Source of the DNA: Zoogloea sp021286885
Lineage (GTDB): Bacteria; Pseudomonadota; Gammaproteobacteria; Burkholderiales; Rhodocyclaceae
Assembly (NCBI RefSeq): GCF_041915215.1
Contig: NZ_JAYSBV010000004.1
Direction: 5' to 3' (one strand)
DNA: 64,000 nt
Notes under the pieces: generated by a model
Told to the model about the DNA's origin: nothing
What the model saw: only the letters and a program-made list of their open reading frames with translations
Database searches by the model: none
Translations under genes and position numbers: made by a program
Part shown: positions 15,185 through 23,589 of the stretch, piece by piece
How the letters are laid out: each line of letters begins with the position of its first letter
How positions within the stretch are numbered: the stretch's first letter is position 1

Positions 15185-15838
15185 ATGCGCCGTCCCGTCA
15201 AACTGACGCCGGCCGGGCTGTTCTGGATCGGCTACCTGCTAGTCCTGCTGGTCGGTGGCCTGCTGTGCTTCCGTAGCGCGGCCGCCGCCGACATTCCGCC
15301 GGGCGCTCAAAAGCACCGCGCCGACCTGACCCGCAACGCCCGCGCCGTGTGGGGCCTCGACGCCCCGGTGGCCACGTTCGCCGGCCAGGTGCATCAGGAA
15401 AGCCGCTGGCGCCCGGACGCGATCAGCCCGGTCGGCGCCCAGGGCATCGCGCAGTTCATGCCGGCCACGGCCGACTGGATCGCCGAAGCCTACCCGGCGC
15501 TGGCCGCCAGGCAACCCTTCAACCCCGGCTGGGGCCTGCGCGCCTTGGTGACCTACGACCGACATCTGTGGGAGCGCGTCAAGGCCGCCTCGGCGTGCGA
15601 TCGCATGGCCATGACCCTGTCCGCCTACAACGGCGGCCTGGGCTGGGTATGGCGCGACCAGAAGCTGGCCGCCTCGCAAGGGGCCGACAGCGCCCGCTGG
15701 TTCGACCAGGTCGAGCGCTACAACGCCGGGCGCCACGCCGCCGCCTTCAAGGAAAACCGGGGCTATCCGCGCGTGATCCTGCGCACCTTCGAGCCGCGCT
15801 ACGTGGCCGCCGGCTGGGGCCAAGGGAGCTGCGCATGA
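15185..15838 (+). CDS. Lytic transglycosylase endolysin
   Basis: A 217-residue protein with an N-terminal membrane/signal-anchor segment (LFWIGYLLVLLVGGLLCF) followed by a soluble transglycosylase fold. The probable catalytic Glu is in VHQESRW, followed by SPVGAQGIAQFMPATADW and AYNGG, the GLMQ-, and AYN-type signatures of SLT domains. The anchor suggests a SAR- or signal-type endolysin exported by the host. It cleaves peptidoglycan glycan strands during lysis. Confidence 0.88.
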   Translation: MRRPVKLTPAGLFWIGYLLVLLVGGLLCFRSAAAADIPPGAQKHRADLTRNARAVWGLDAPVATFAGQVHQESRWRPDAISPVGAQGIAQFMPATADWIAEAYPALAARQPFNPGWGLRALVTYDRHLWERVKAASACDRMAMTLSAYNGGLGWVWRDQKLAASQGADSARWFDQVERYNAGRHAAAFKENRGYPRVILRTFEPRYVAAGWGQGSCA

Positions 15839-15999
15839 TCCGCTACCTGCTCTCGCTGCTGGACTTCGTCCCGCGCTTCTCCTTCCCGCTCGGCTACGTG
15901 CCGGCGCCGCTGATCCGCCAGGGCCGTGTCTCCGGCGTCCGTTCCGCCAAGCGCCTGGCGCACGAGCGCCGCAACCAACGGAGGGCTCGCCATGCTTGA
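15835..15999 (+). CDS. Small basic protein in lysis cassette
   Basis: A 54-residue frame starts at ATG 15835, overlapping the transglycosylase stop (ATGA). It reads MIRYLLSLLDFVPRFSFPLG, then becomes Arg-rich (SAKRLAHERRNQRRARHA). Its end overlaps the Rz start. Coupling supports translation. Function unknown. Confidence 0.5.
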   Translation: MIRYLLSLLDFVPRFSFPLGYVPAPLIRQGRVSGVRSAKRLAHERRNQRRARHA

Positions 16000-16531
16000 T
16001 ACATCCATTGCGCGCCCGTGGCTTGCCCTTGCTTTCCTGGTCTGGACGCTGCTCGCGGCGCTCGCTGGCTGGCAGACCGGACGCGAACAGGAACAAGACC
16101 GCTGCACGGCGGCCATCGCCACGCTCAAGGCCGACCAGGCCACCCAGGAACGCCAGGCCGCACAAGCCGCGCTGGATCGCCTCCAGCAAGCCCAAGCGCG
16201 CGGCGACGCCCTGCAGGCACGCCTGGCCGCCGAAGAGACCAACCGTCAAACCCAAGCCCAGGAGCATGCACGTGAAATCAAGCGCCTTACTACTGGCCGC
16301 CCTTGCCTCAACGCTGGCACTGTGCGGCTGCTCAACGAACCCACCGGCCACTCCGGCACTGTACCCGTGCCCGCAACCACCAGCGGGGCTACTGCAGCGG
16401 ATGCCCCCGCTTCCAGCGATACCGACGTCGCTGGCTGGATCGACAACGCCCGACACCAGTACGACGCCTGCCGAGGCCGGCTCGACGCGCTGATCGACTG
16501 GCATCAGGAGGCCGCCGATGGACATCGCTGA
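15992..16531 (+). CDS. i-spanin, Rz-like
   Basis: A 179-residue protein with an N-terminal membrane anchor (PWLALAFLVWTLLAALAGW), then a long periplasmic coiled coil (LKADQATQERQAAQAALDRLQQAQARGDALQARLA spread over residues 40-80). This is the layout of inner-membrane spanins, which join with an outer-membrane lipoprotein to fuse the envelope at lysis. The embedded +1-frame lipoprotein gene at 16266 confirms the pairing. Confidence 0.85.
   Translation: MLDTSIARPWLALAFLVWTLLAALAGWQTGREQEQDRCTAAIATLKADQATQERQAAQAALDRLQQAQARGDALQARLAAEETNRQTQAQEHAREIKRLTTGRPCLNAGTVRLLNEPTGHSGTVPVPATTSGATAADAPASSDTDVAGWIDNARHQYDACRGRLDALIDWHQEAADGHR
16266..16493 (+). CDS. o-spanin, Rz1-like lipoprotein nested in Rz
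   Basis: A 75-residue frame lies wholly inside the Rz gene in another reading frame. It starts MHVKSSALLLAALASTLALC and carries a lipobox (LALCGCS), then is very rich in proline (PPATPALYPCPQPPAGLLQRMPPLP), as Rz1 proteins are. GGAGC precedes the ATG. Rz/Rz1 nesting of this kind is well known. Confidence 0.82.
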   Translation: MHVKSSALLLAALASTLALCGCSTNPPATPALYPCPQPPAGLLQRMPPLPAIPTSLAGSTTPDTSTTPAEAGSTR

Positions 16532-16733
16532 CCAAGCCAGCGACCGCGAGATGGCCGACCGGGAATTCGCCCTCGCCGCGCGGCGCGCTGCCCGCCCGGC
16601 TGGGCGCTCGGCCTCGCACTGCCTGGACTGCGGCGAGCCGATCACGGAAGGGCGCCAGCAAGCCGTCCCCGGCGTCACGCTCTGCGTGGAATGCCAGACC
16701 GTTCAAGAACATCAAGGGAGAACCCACGCATGA
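16518..16733 (+). CDS. TraR/DksA-type zinc-finger protein
   Basis: The 71-residue protein has a short N-terminal helix (SDREMADREFALAARRAA) and a C4 zinc finger CLDCGEPI...CVECQ, the TraR/DksA C-terminal signature. Phage copies of about 70 residues can bind RNA polymerase through the secondary channel without ppGpp. It may adjust late transcription. It overlaps neighbouring genes at both ends. Confidence 0.85.
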   Translation: MDIADQASDREMADREFALAARRAARPAGRSASHCLDCGEPITEGRQQAVPGVTLCVECQTVQEHQGRTHA

Positions 16734-17107
16734 CCGTACAAGTTGAGTTCTGGCAGCTGATCACGCTGCTGATCTCGTTCCTCGCCTTCCTCTTCGCCGC
16801 TGGGAAGCTGCTGCTGTCGCAGATCGACCGCCGGCTGAACGACCGATTCGAGGCGATGGAAAACGCCCGCGAACAGGCCAGCCGGCACTGGGACGAGAAG
16901 TTCGGCACGGTGATCGATCAGAACCGCCGGGAGGCCGAAGGCTGGGCAGCCCTGGAGCGGGAGTTCCTGCGCTTCCAGGCCGATCTGCCGCTGCAGTACG
17001 TCCGCCGCGAAGACTACGTCCGGGGCCAAAGCGTGATCGAGGCCAAGCTGGACGCCCTCTACAACAAGCTCGAAGTCGTTCAAATGAAGGGAGCCAACAA
17101 TGGTTGA
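16730..17107 (+). CDS. Membrane-anchored coiled-coil protein (Mu gp25/DUF2730-like)
   Basis: A 125-residue protein with one N-terminal membrane helix (LITLLISFLAFLFAAGKLLL) followed by a charged helical domain (RRLNDRFEAMENAREQASRHWDEKF). Place, size and architecture match the Mu gp25-type gene that comes just before gp26, gp27 and the terminase. Function unknown. Confidence 0.6.
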   Translation: MTVQVEFWQLITLLISFLAFLFAAGKLLLSQIDRRLNDRFEAMENAREQASRHWDEKFGTVIDQNRREAEGWAALEREFLRFQADLPLQYVRREDYVRGQSVIEAKLDALYNKLEVVQMKGANNG

Positions 17108-17408
17108 CCAAGCCAAGGTCCGGCGCGAATCCATGCGCTGGAACATCCTGCTCACGCTCAACAACGCCCGCCCGATCGGTGCTTATGAAGAGCTGGTGCT
17201 TTCCACGATCCAGGCGATCTACCCAGACGCCACCGCGCTGGAGCTGCGGCGCGAGCTGGACTACCTGGCCGACCGCTCCTTGGTCGAGCTGAAGAAGGAA
17301 CCCAGCGGCCGCTGGTTCGCCGATGTCACCCGCTACGGCGTGGACATCGCCGAATACACCGTCGATTGCCAGCCTGGCATTGCCCGGCCGGTCAAGTATT
17401 GGGCCTGA
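17100..17408 (+). CDS. Mu gp26-like protein
   Basis: A 102-residue protein with a winged-helix feel (RWNILLTLNNARPIGAYEELVLSTIQAIYPDATALELRRELDYLADRSLVEL). Position between gp25-like and gp27-like genes matches Mu gp26, whose role is unsettled. It overlaps its upstream neighbour by 8 bases. Confidence 0.7.
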   Translation: MVDQAKVRRESMRWNILLTLNNARPIGAYEELVLSTIQAIYPDATALELRRELDYLADRSLVELKKEPSGRWFADVTRYGVDIAEYTVDCQPGIARPVKYWA

Positions 17409-17410
17409 CC

Positions 17411-17923
17411 ATGCCGCCGCGCAGCAAGGTGGCCGGCATGCCGGCCGAGATCAAGGAATGGCTGGACCGGGCGCTCGCTGAGAACAACTTCAGCGACTAC
17501 GAGCTGCTGGCCGAGGAGCTGAAGGCGCGCGGCTACGCCATCAGCAAGAGCGCGCTGCACCGCTACGGCCAGGCGTTCGAGACCCGCTTGTCGGCCCTCA
17601 AGATGGCCAGCGAGCAGGCCCGCGCCGTGGTCGCGGCCGCGCCGGACGAAGAAGGCGCCGTCAACGAGGCCCTGATGCGCTTGGTGCAGGAACACCTGTT
17701 CAAGCTGCTGATGGCCGAGGAAGGCGAGTTCGACCTGCCCAAGGTCGCCCGCGCCGTGGCCGAGTTGGGCCGCGCGACTGTCACGCAGAAGAAGTGGCAG
17801 GCCGAAGTCCGCGCCCGCGCCGAAGCTGCGGCGGCCGCCGTGGAGAAGATCGCCAAGAAGGGCGGCCTGTCGGCGGAATCCGTCGACCAGCTGCGCCGTG
17901 AAATCCTCGGGATCGCCGCATGA
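17411..17923 (+). CDS. Small terminase-like protein, Mu gp27 (DUF3486)
   Basis: The 170-residue protein has the DUF3486 pattern: PAEIKEWLDRALAENNFSDYELLAEELKARGYAISKSALHRYGQ, an HTH-bearing N terminus, then a helical body. It lies directly before the large terminase and overlaps it by 4 bases. In Mu-like phages gp27 is the presumed DNA-recognition (small) subunit of the packaging motor, which starts from the phage left end and takes in host DNA. Confidence 0.85.
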   Translation: MPPRSKVAGMPAEIKEWLDRALAENNFSDYELLAEELKARGYAISKSALHRYGQAFETRLSALKMASEQARAVVAAAPDEEGAVNEALMRLVQEHLFKLLMAEEGEFDLPKVARAVAELGRATVTQKKWQAEVRARAEAAAAAVEKIAKKGGLSAESVDQLRREILGIAA

Positions 17924-19443
17924 CCACCATTCCAGCCCGTCTGCCCAACACCGCCACGGCCGAAGCACCGGCCGTGCTGATGGGCTATCAGCAACGATGG
18001 GTCGCCGACAAGTCGCCGCTCAAGGTGATCGAGAAGAGCCGCCGGACGGGCCTGACCTGGGGCGAGGCCGCCGACGACGTGCTGACCGCCGCCTCCAACC
18101 GGTCGGCCGGCGGGCAGAACGTCTACTACATCGCGTACAACCAGGACATGACCATCGAGTACATCCAGGCGTGCGCAATGTGGGCTCGGGCCTTCAACCA
18201 TGCCGCCTCGGAGATCGAGGAGGGCTTCTGGGAAGACGACGACGCCGACAAGAACATCAAGACTTTCACGATCCGCTTCCCGGCCTCGGGCTTTCGCATC
18301 GTCGCGCTCACCAGCCGGCCGTCCAACCTGCGCGGCCGCCAGGGCACGATCGTGATCGACGAGGCGGCCTTCCACGACCAGCTCGACGAGTTGCTCAAGG
18401 CGGCGCTGGCCATGCTCATCTGGGGCGGCCGGGTGCGCGTCATCTCCACCCACAACGGCGTGGAGAACCCGTTCAACGAGCTGGTCGAAGACATCCGGGC
18501 CGGCAAGCGCAAGGGCACCGTGCATCGGGTGACCTTCCAGGAAGCCGTGGCCGATGGCCTGTACCGCCGCGTCTGCCTGCGCCTGGGCAAGGAATGGACG
18601 GCGGCCGAAGAGGCGGCCTGGATGGCCGACGTCTACGCCTTCTACGGCGACGGCGCCGAGGAGGAGCTGGACTGTGTGCCGGCCAACTCGGGTGGTGCCT
18701 GGCTGTCCCGCGCGCTGATCGAGTCGCGCATGTCGGCCGACACGCCGGTGCTGCGCTGGGAATGCAAGGCTGGCTTCGAGCTGCTGCCCGACCACATCCG
18801 CGCCGCCGAGTGCCGCGACTGGCTGGAGGCCCACCTGGCACCGCTGCTGGCCGCCCTGCCGGCGGACGCCATCTCCTTCAACGGCGAGGACTTCGGCCGC
18901 AGCGGCGACCTGACCGTGCATGTGCCACTGATCCAGACGCAGAACCTGGTGCGCCGGGTGCCCTTCCTGGTCGAGCTGCGCAACGTGCCCTTCCGCCAGC
19001 AGGAGCAGATCGCCTTCTACCTGATCGACCGCCTGCCGCGCTTCACCGGCGGCGCGTTCGATGCGCGGGGCAATGGCCAGTTTCTGGCCGAGGTGGCCAT
19101 GCAGCGCTACGGGGCATCGCGCATCCAGCAGGTGATGCTGTCCGAGTCCTGGTACCGGGAGCACATGCCTCCGGTCAAGGCCGCCCTCGAGGACGGCACC
19201 CTGGACGGCCTGCCGCGCGACGGGGACGTGCTGGCCGACCTGCGGGCGGTGCAGGTCATCAAGGGCGTGCCGCGCATCCCCGATACCCGCACGACCGGCG
19301 AGGACAAGGGCAAGCGCCACGGTGATGCTGCCGTGGCGGTGGCGCTGGCCTACTTCGCCAGCCGCGAGATCAACAAAGGCCCGGTGACGGTGAAATCCCG
19401 CCGCCGTCGCACCGGCGCCAGAATCACCCAGGGGTACCAATGA
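17920..19443 (+). CDS. Terminase large subunit (Mu gp28 type)
   Basis: A 507-residue packaging ATPase/nuclease. Walker-A-like EKSRRTGLTWGEA is at residues 38-50 and Walker B GTIVIDEAAF at 141-150; STHNGVENPFNEL follows as the coupling motif. A nuclease domain with acidic residues (NGEDFGRSGDLTVHVPL; FDARGNGQ) occupies the second half, ending in a basic tail (KSRRRRTGARIT). Overlaps of 4 bases with both neighbours show a tight head operon. Confidence 0.93.
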   Translation: MTTIPARLPNTATAEAPAVLMGYQQRWVADKSPLKVIEKSRRTGLTWGEAADDVLTAASNRSAGGQNVYYIAYNQDMTIEYIQACAMWARAFNHAASEIEEGFWEDDDADKNIKTFTIRFPASGFRIVALTSRPSNLRGRQGTIVIDEAAFHDQLDELLKAALAMLIWGGRVRVISTHNGVENPFNELVEDIRAGKRKGTVHRVTFQEAVADGLYRRVCLRLGKEWTAAEEAAWMADVYAFYGDGAEEELDCVPANSGGAWLSRALIESRMSADTPVLRWECKAGFELLPDHIRAAECRDWLEAHLAPLLAALPADAISFNGEDFGRSGDLTVHVPLIQTQNLVRRVPFLVELRNVPFRQQEQIAFYLIDRLPRFTGGAFDARGNGQFLAEVAMQRYGASRIQQVMLSESWYREHMPPVKAALEDGTLDGLPRDGDVLADLRAVQVIKGVPRIPDTRTTGEDKGKRHGDAAVAVALAYFASREINKGPVTVKSRRRRTGARITQGYQ

Positions 19444-20906
19444 GAGCCAAAGGCATGTGGGTCAGCCCCACCGAGTTCGTCCAGTTCGGGGAGCCGAGCA
19501 AGTCGCTGTCCGACCAGATCGCCACGCGCGGCCGCAGCATCGACTTCTACGGGCTGGGCATGTACCTGCCCAACCCAGACCCGGTGCTCAAGGCGCTGGG
19601 CAAGGACATCAAGGTCTATCGCGAGCTGCGGGCCGATGCCCACGTGGGCGGCTGCATCCGGCGCCGCAAGGCGGCCGTGAAGGCCCTCGAATGGGGGCTG
19701 GATCGTGACAAGGCCAAGAGTCGCGTGGCCAAGTCGATCGAGGCCATCTTCGCCGACCTGGACTTGTCACGGATCATCACTGAGATGCTGGACGCTGTGC
19801 TCTACGGCTACCAGCCGATGGAGGTCATCTGGGGCAAGGTCGGCGGCTACCTGGTGCCGGTCGATGTCGTCGGCAAGCCGGCCGACTGGTTCCTCTACTC
19901 GCCGGAGAACGAGCTGCGCTTCCGTTCTCGCCAGGCGCAGTTGCAGGGCGAGGAGCTGCCGCCGCGCAAGTTCCTGGTGCCGCGCCAAGACCCGAGCTAT
20001 CACAACCCCTACGGCTTCGCCGACCTGTCCATGTGCTTCTGGCCGACCACGTTCAAGAAGGGCGGCCTCAAGTTCTGGGTGCAGTTCACCGAGAAGTACG
20101 GCGCACCCTGGGTGATCGGCAAGCACCCGCGCAGCGCCTCAGACGCCGAGACCAACCAGCTGCTCGACCGCCTGGAAGACATGGTCCAGGACGCCGTGGC
20201 GGTGATCCCGGATGACTCCAGCGTCGACATCAAGGAAGCCGCCGGCAAGACGGGCAGCACCGAGGTCTATGAGCGGCTGCTGCACTTCTGCCGATCCGAG
20301 GTGTCGATCGCGCTGCTCGGCCAGAACCAGACCACCGAAGCCAACGCCAACCGCGCCTCGGCCCAGGCCGGCCTGGAGGTCACCCGAGACATCCGCGACG
20401 GCGACAAGGCCATCGTCCAGGAAGCCTTCAACACCCTGATCCGCTGGGTGTGCGAGCTGAACTTCAACGACGGCGCCCGCCCGGTGTTCGAGATGTGGGA
20501 GCAGCAGGAGGTCGACAAGGTGCTGGCCGAACGCGACGAGAAGCTGGTGCGGGCCGGCGCCAAGCTGACCCCGGCCTACTTCAAGCGCGCCTACAGCCTG
20601 CAGGACGGCGACCTGGAGGAAGCGGCCCAACCCGCCACTCCGGCGGCCGAATTCGCCGAGGGCGACGTGGCCCCCGACCAGGACGCCCTCGATGCCGCCC
20701 TCGACGCGCTCTCGGCCGACGCCCTGAATGCGGACGCCCAGGCCATGCTGGCACCGTTACTGAAGCGGATCGCCAAGGGTGTCCAGCCCGACGCGCTGCT
20801 CGGCACACTCGCCGAGCTGTACCCGGAAATGGACGCCACCGGCCTGCAGGAACGTCTGGCGCGCATGATCTTCGTGGCCAACCTGTGGGGCCGACTCCAT
20901 GCCTAA
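19440..20906 (+). CDS. Portal protein (DUF935, Mu gp29)
   Basis: The 488-residue protein has the DUF935 portal pattern: LRADAHVGGCIRRRKAAVKALEWGLD, a conserved YGYQPMEVIWGKVGGYLVPVD block, and ALLGQNQTTEANANRASAQAG with the following VTRDIRDGDKAIVQ. The C-terminal third is acidic and Ala-rich. It forms the dodecameric DNA gate of the capsid. Confidence 0.93.
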   Translation: MRAKGMWVSPTEFVQFGEPSKSLSDQIATRGRSIDFYGLGMYLPNPDPVLKALGKDIKVYRELRADAHVGGCIRRRKAAVKALEWGLDRDKAKSRVAKSIEAIFADLDLSRIITEMLDAVLYGYQPMEVIWGKVGGYLVPVDVVGKPADWFLYSPENELRFRSRQAQLQGEELPPRKFLVPRQDPSYHNPYGFADLSMCFWPTTFKKGGLKFWVQFTEKYGAPWVIGKHPRSASDAETNQLLDRLEDMVQDAVAVIPDDSSVDIKEAAGKTGSTEVYERLLHFCRSEVSIALLGQNQTTEANANRASAQAGLEVTRDIRDGDKAIVQEAFNTLIRWVCELNFNDGARPVFEMWEQQEVDKVLAERDEKLVRAGAKLTPAYFKRAYSLQDGDLEEAAQPATPAAEFAEGDVAPDQDALDAALDALSADALNADAQAMLAPLLKRIAKGVQPDALLGTLAELYPEMDATGLQERLARMIFVANLWGRLHA

Positions 20907-21732
20907 AGTGGATCTCGCCTACTGCATGACCCTGCCCCCCAAGAAGGCGGTCGAGTACCTGAAGAACAAGGGCTACGCGGTCACCTGGGACTGGGAGGAG
21001 CTGTGGCAGGACGCCCAGGCCCAGGCATTCACCGTGGCCAAAGCCACGCGCCTGGACATCCTGCAGGACATCCGCGAGGCGGTGGAAAAGGCGCTCACCG
21101 AAGGCAAGACCCTTGCATGGTTTGCAAAGGAACTGACGCCGGTGCTCCAGGCCAAGGGCTGGTGGGGCAGACAGGAACACGTCGACCCTGAGACGGGCGA
21201 TGTCAGCCAGGTGCAGCTGGGCAGCCCCTGGCGCCTGCAGACGATCTACCGCACCAACCTGCAGACTGCCTACATGGCCGGCCGCTTCCAGGAGCAGCTC
21301 GCCAACGCCGACGATCGCCCCTATTGGCAGTACGTGGCCATTCTGGACGGGCGCACCCGGCCCAGCCACCGCGCCATGAACGGCAAGGTGTTCCGCTACG
21401 ACGATCCGTTCTGGGGCTCGTTCTATCCGCCCAACGGCTGGGGCTGCCGCTGCCGCGTCGTGGCCCTCTCGGAAGATAACCTGGCCAAGAGTGGCATCAA
21501 GGTGGAAAGCTCGTCCGGTAAGCTCGGCAGCGCCATGAAGCTGGTCTCCGAGAAGACCGGCGAGATGCGCGAGGTGGCCACCTACCGCGCGACCGACCCG
21601 GCCACCCGCCGGGAGATCGTCTTCTCCCCGGACGTAGGCTGGAGCTACAACCCCGGCGCCGCCGCCTGGCAGCCCGACCCCAAGCGCTATACCAGCGACC
21701 TGGCCAAGCTCGCCAGGAAGGAACTGCCGTGA
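20899..21732 (+). CDS. Head morphogenesis protein (Mu F/gp30)
   Basis: A 277-residue SPP1-gp7/Mu F family protein. The conserved core RTNLQTAYMAGRFQEQL, YWQYVAILDGRTRPSHRAMNGKVF and FYPPNGWGCRCRV is intact, with the family's Cys pair in GCRCR. Minor head protein, probably bound to the portal and injected or processed. Confidence 0.92.
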   Translation: MPKVDLAYCMTLPPKKAVEYLKNKGYAVTWDWEELWQDAQAQAFTVAKATRLDILQDIREAVEKALTEGKTLAWFAKELTPVLQAKGWWGRQEHVDPETGDVSQVQLGSPWRLQTIYRTNLQTAYMAGRFQEQLANADDRPYWQYVAILDGRTRPSHRAMNGKVFRYDDPFWGSFYPPNGWGCRCRVVALSEDNLAKSGIKVESSSGKLGSAMKLVSEKTGEMREVATYRATDPATRREIVFSPDVGWSYNPGAAAWQPDPKRYTSDLAKLARKELP

Positions 21733-22256
21733 GCGACTTCGTCAGCATCACCATCGACGACAGCCAGCTGCAGGCGGCGCTGCAGCGGCTGGAGCATGCG
21801 GGCGTCGACCTGAGCCCGGCCATGCGCAAGATCGCCCAGGCCCTGCTGCTGGAGACCGAGCGCAACTTCGAGGCCGAGGGCCGGCCGAAATGGACGCCTC
21901 TGGCCGAGGCTACCAAGCACGCGCGCCTCGGCGGCAAGAAGGCGTACAAGAAGAACGGCGAGCTGACGGTCGCAGCTCAACGCAGACAGGATGCCGGATT
22001 CCGCATTCTGCAGCACACCGGCCAGCTGGCCGCCTCGGTCACCACCGACTACGACAGCAACCAGGCGGTGATCGGCAGCAACAAGGTCTATGCGGCCATC
22101 CACCAGTTCGGCGGCGAGGCCGGGCGCGGCCGCAAGGTCGAGATTCCGGCCCGCCCGTATCTGCCGCTCACCACGGACGGCGACCTGCAGCCCGAGGCGC
22201 GCGAAGAGGTGCTCGATACCATCCTGCGGTACCTCAAACGGGCGGCTGGCGTCTAG
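21729..22256 (+). CDS. Virion morphogenesis protein (Mu G/gp31)
   Basis: The 175-residue product has the phage virion morphogenesis pattern: SITIDDSQLQAALQRLEHAGVDLSPAMRKIAQ, a middle section WTPLAEATK..., HTGQLAASVTTDYD and a C-terminal IPARPYLPLT. It functions in tail-head joining or head assembly in Mu-like and P2-like phages. Overlaps its upstream neighbour by 4 bases and ends the packaging block. Confidence 0.9.
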   Translation: MSDFVSITIDDSQLQAALQRLEHAGVDLSPAMRKIAQALLLETERNFEAEGRPKWTPLAEATKHARLGGKKAYKKNGELTVAAQRRQDAGFRILQHTGQLAASVTTDYDSNQAVIGSNKVYAAIHQFGGEAGRGRKVEIPARPYLPLTTDGDLQPEAREEVLDTILRYLKRAAGV

Positions 22257-22400
22257 CCGCTCTGGCAGCGTTCGGGGCGCTCGGGACGCGCAACGATAGT
22301 CCGACGCCCTGATCGGCGCGCCCTAAGGTTTTATAAAGGCTTGGTGCGCAGCATGCCGGCCCACTTCTCCCGCGCATTTCCCGCCGAGGGGCCGGAATTG

Positions 22401-22419
22401 TAAAGTCGATTAAAAGACC
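22401..22419 (+). promoter_or_regulatory. Late-block control element 2 (protease/capsid)
   Basis: TAAAGTCGATTAAAAGACC fits TAAA-N5-TTAA-N4-CC and lies 30 bases before the protease/scaffold ATG, matching the place of Mu PI. The 15-base stretch from ATTAAAAGACC matches element 1 almost exactly. The remaining intergenic sequence 22257-22400 shows no gene. Confidence 0.65.
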
Positions 22420-22448
22420 GCCCCCCACCCGCCGCCGATCATGGCGGC

Positions 22449-23570
22449 ATGAACACGACCAAACACCTCCACATCTTCAAGCCCGGCCGCCAGACCGCGA
22501 TGTCTGGTGTGACGCTGGATTTCTCCGAATCCGATCTTGAGGCGAGCGCCCGCGCCTACGACCCGGCGAAGCACGAGGCGCCGATCGTCATCGGCCACCC
22601 CAAGCACGACGCCCCGGCCTACGGCTGGGTGAAGTCGCTGGCCGCCGGGGCCGATGGCCTCAACGCCGAGCCGCACCAGGTCGATGCGAACTTCGCCGAG
22701 CTGGTGACCGCCGGCCGCTACAAGAAGATCAGCGCCAGCTTCTACCTGCCCGACGCCCCCAACAACCCGGTGCCCGGCGTCTATTACCTACGCCACGTCG
22801 GCTTCCTCGGCGCCCAGCCGCCGGCGGTGAAGGGCCTCAAGCAGGCCGAGTTCGCCGATGCCGAGGACGGCATCGTCGAGTTCGGCGACTGGGGCATGGA
22901 GACCAACGCCTCCCTCTGGCGCCGCATGCGCGAGTGGATGCTGGCGAAGTTCGGCCAGGAGACCGCCGACCAGGTCGTGCCCGACTGGCAGATCGAATCC
23001 ATCCGTGAATCCGCTCGCGAGGACGACGATGCCCCGCGCACCGCCTTTGCCGACCCCATCGTTTCCCAGACCCACCCACCTCACGAGGAGAACCATGCAG
23101 TGACACCCGAGGAAAAGGCCGCACTGGAGGCCGAAAACGCCCAGCTGAAACAGCGCCTGGCGGAAGCCGATGCGCGCGAGAAAGCGAGCACGGCCGCGAA
23201 GCGTCACGGCGACCACCTGGCCTATGCCGAGCAGCTCGTCGGCGAGGGCAAGCTCGCCCCGAAGCACAAGGAAGCCGTGGTCGCCTTCCTCGACTTCGCG
23301 GACGGCGAGACCGCCCTGGAGTTCGGCGAGGGGGATGCCAAGCAGCCGCTGGCCACCGCCTTCAAGTCCTTCCTGGGCGAATTGCCCAAGGTGGTCGAGT
23401 TCGGCGAAACCGCCACCAAGGACAAGGCCGGGCAGCAAGCCGCCGGCAACTCGGTGGACTACGGCGAGAACGTCGATCAGGACCGCCTCGCCCTCGACGG
23501 GAAGATTCGCCAGTACATGCAGGAGCACAAGGTGGATTACGCCACCGCTGCCTCCTGCGTGATCAAGTAA
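22449..23570 (+). CDS. Prohead protease with fused scaffold (Mu I/gp32)
   Basis: The 373-residue protein has the Mu I protease pattern: HIFKPGRQTAMSGVTLDFSESDLEASARAYDP, a conserved APIVIGHPKHDAPAYGWVKSL and ISASFYLPDAPNNPVPGVYYLRHVGFLG, where H and S residues suit a phage prohead protease active site. The C-terminal 155 residues are charged and coiled-coil rich, as scaffolds are. An internal start at 23100 may make the scaffold alone. Confidence 0.9.
   Translation: MNTTKHLHIFKPGRQTAMSGVTLDFSESDLEASARAYDPAKHEAPIVIGHPKHDAPAYGWVKSLAAGADGLNAEPHQVDANFAELVTAGRYKKISASFYLPDAPNNPVPGVYYLRHVGFLGAQPPAVKGLKQAEFADAEDGIVEFGDWGMETNASLWRRMREWMLAKFGQETADQVVPDWQIESIRESAREDDDAPRTAFADPIVSQTHPPHEENHAVTPEEKAALEAENAQLKQRLAEADAREKASTAAKRHGDHLAYAEQLVGEGKLAPKHKEAVVAFLDFADGETALEFGEGDAKQPLATAFKSFLGELPKVVEFGETATKDKAGQQAAGNSVDYGENVDQDRLALDGKIRQYMQEHKVDYATAASCVIK
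23100..23570 (+). CDS. Possible nested scaffold protein (Mu Z-like)
   Basis: In frame with the protease gene, GTG 23100 is preceded by GAGGAG (23085-23090) at 9 bases. It would yield a 156-residue scaffold (MTPEEKAALEAENAQLKQRL...). Mu makes its scaffold Z from an internal start in I. The short ATGCAGTGA at 23094 in another frame gives a two-codon minicistron whose stop overlaps this start. Confidence 0.5.
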   Translation: MTPEEKAALEAENAQLKQRLAEADAREKASTAAKRHGDHLAYAEQLVGEGKLAPKHKEAVVAFLDFADGETALEFGEGDAKQPLATAFKSFLGELPKVVEFGETATKDKAGQQAAGNSVDYGENVDQDRLALDGKIRQYMQEHKVDYATAASCVIK

Positions 23571-23589
23571 CCCAACCCAGGAGATTTCA

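Noticed and set aside
15239..16678. 479-codon minus-strand frame across the lysis genes
   Set aside because: Overlaps holin, transglycosylase and spanin genes that have motifs and ribosome sites; no protein-like features of its own.
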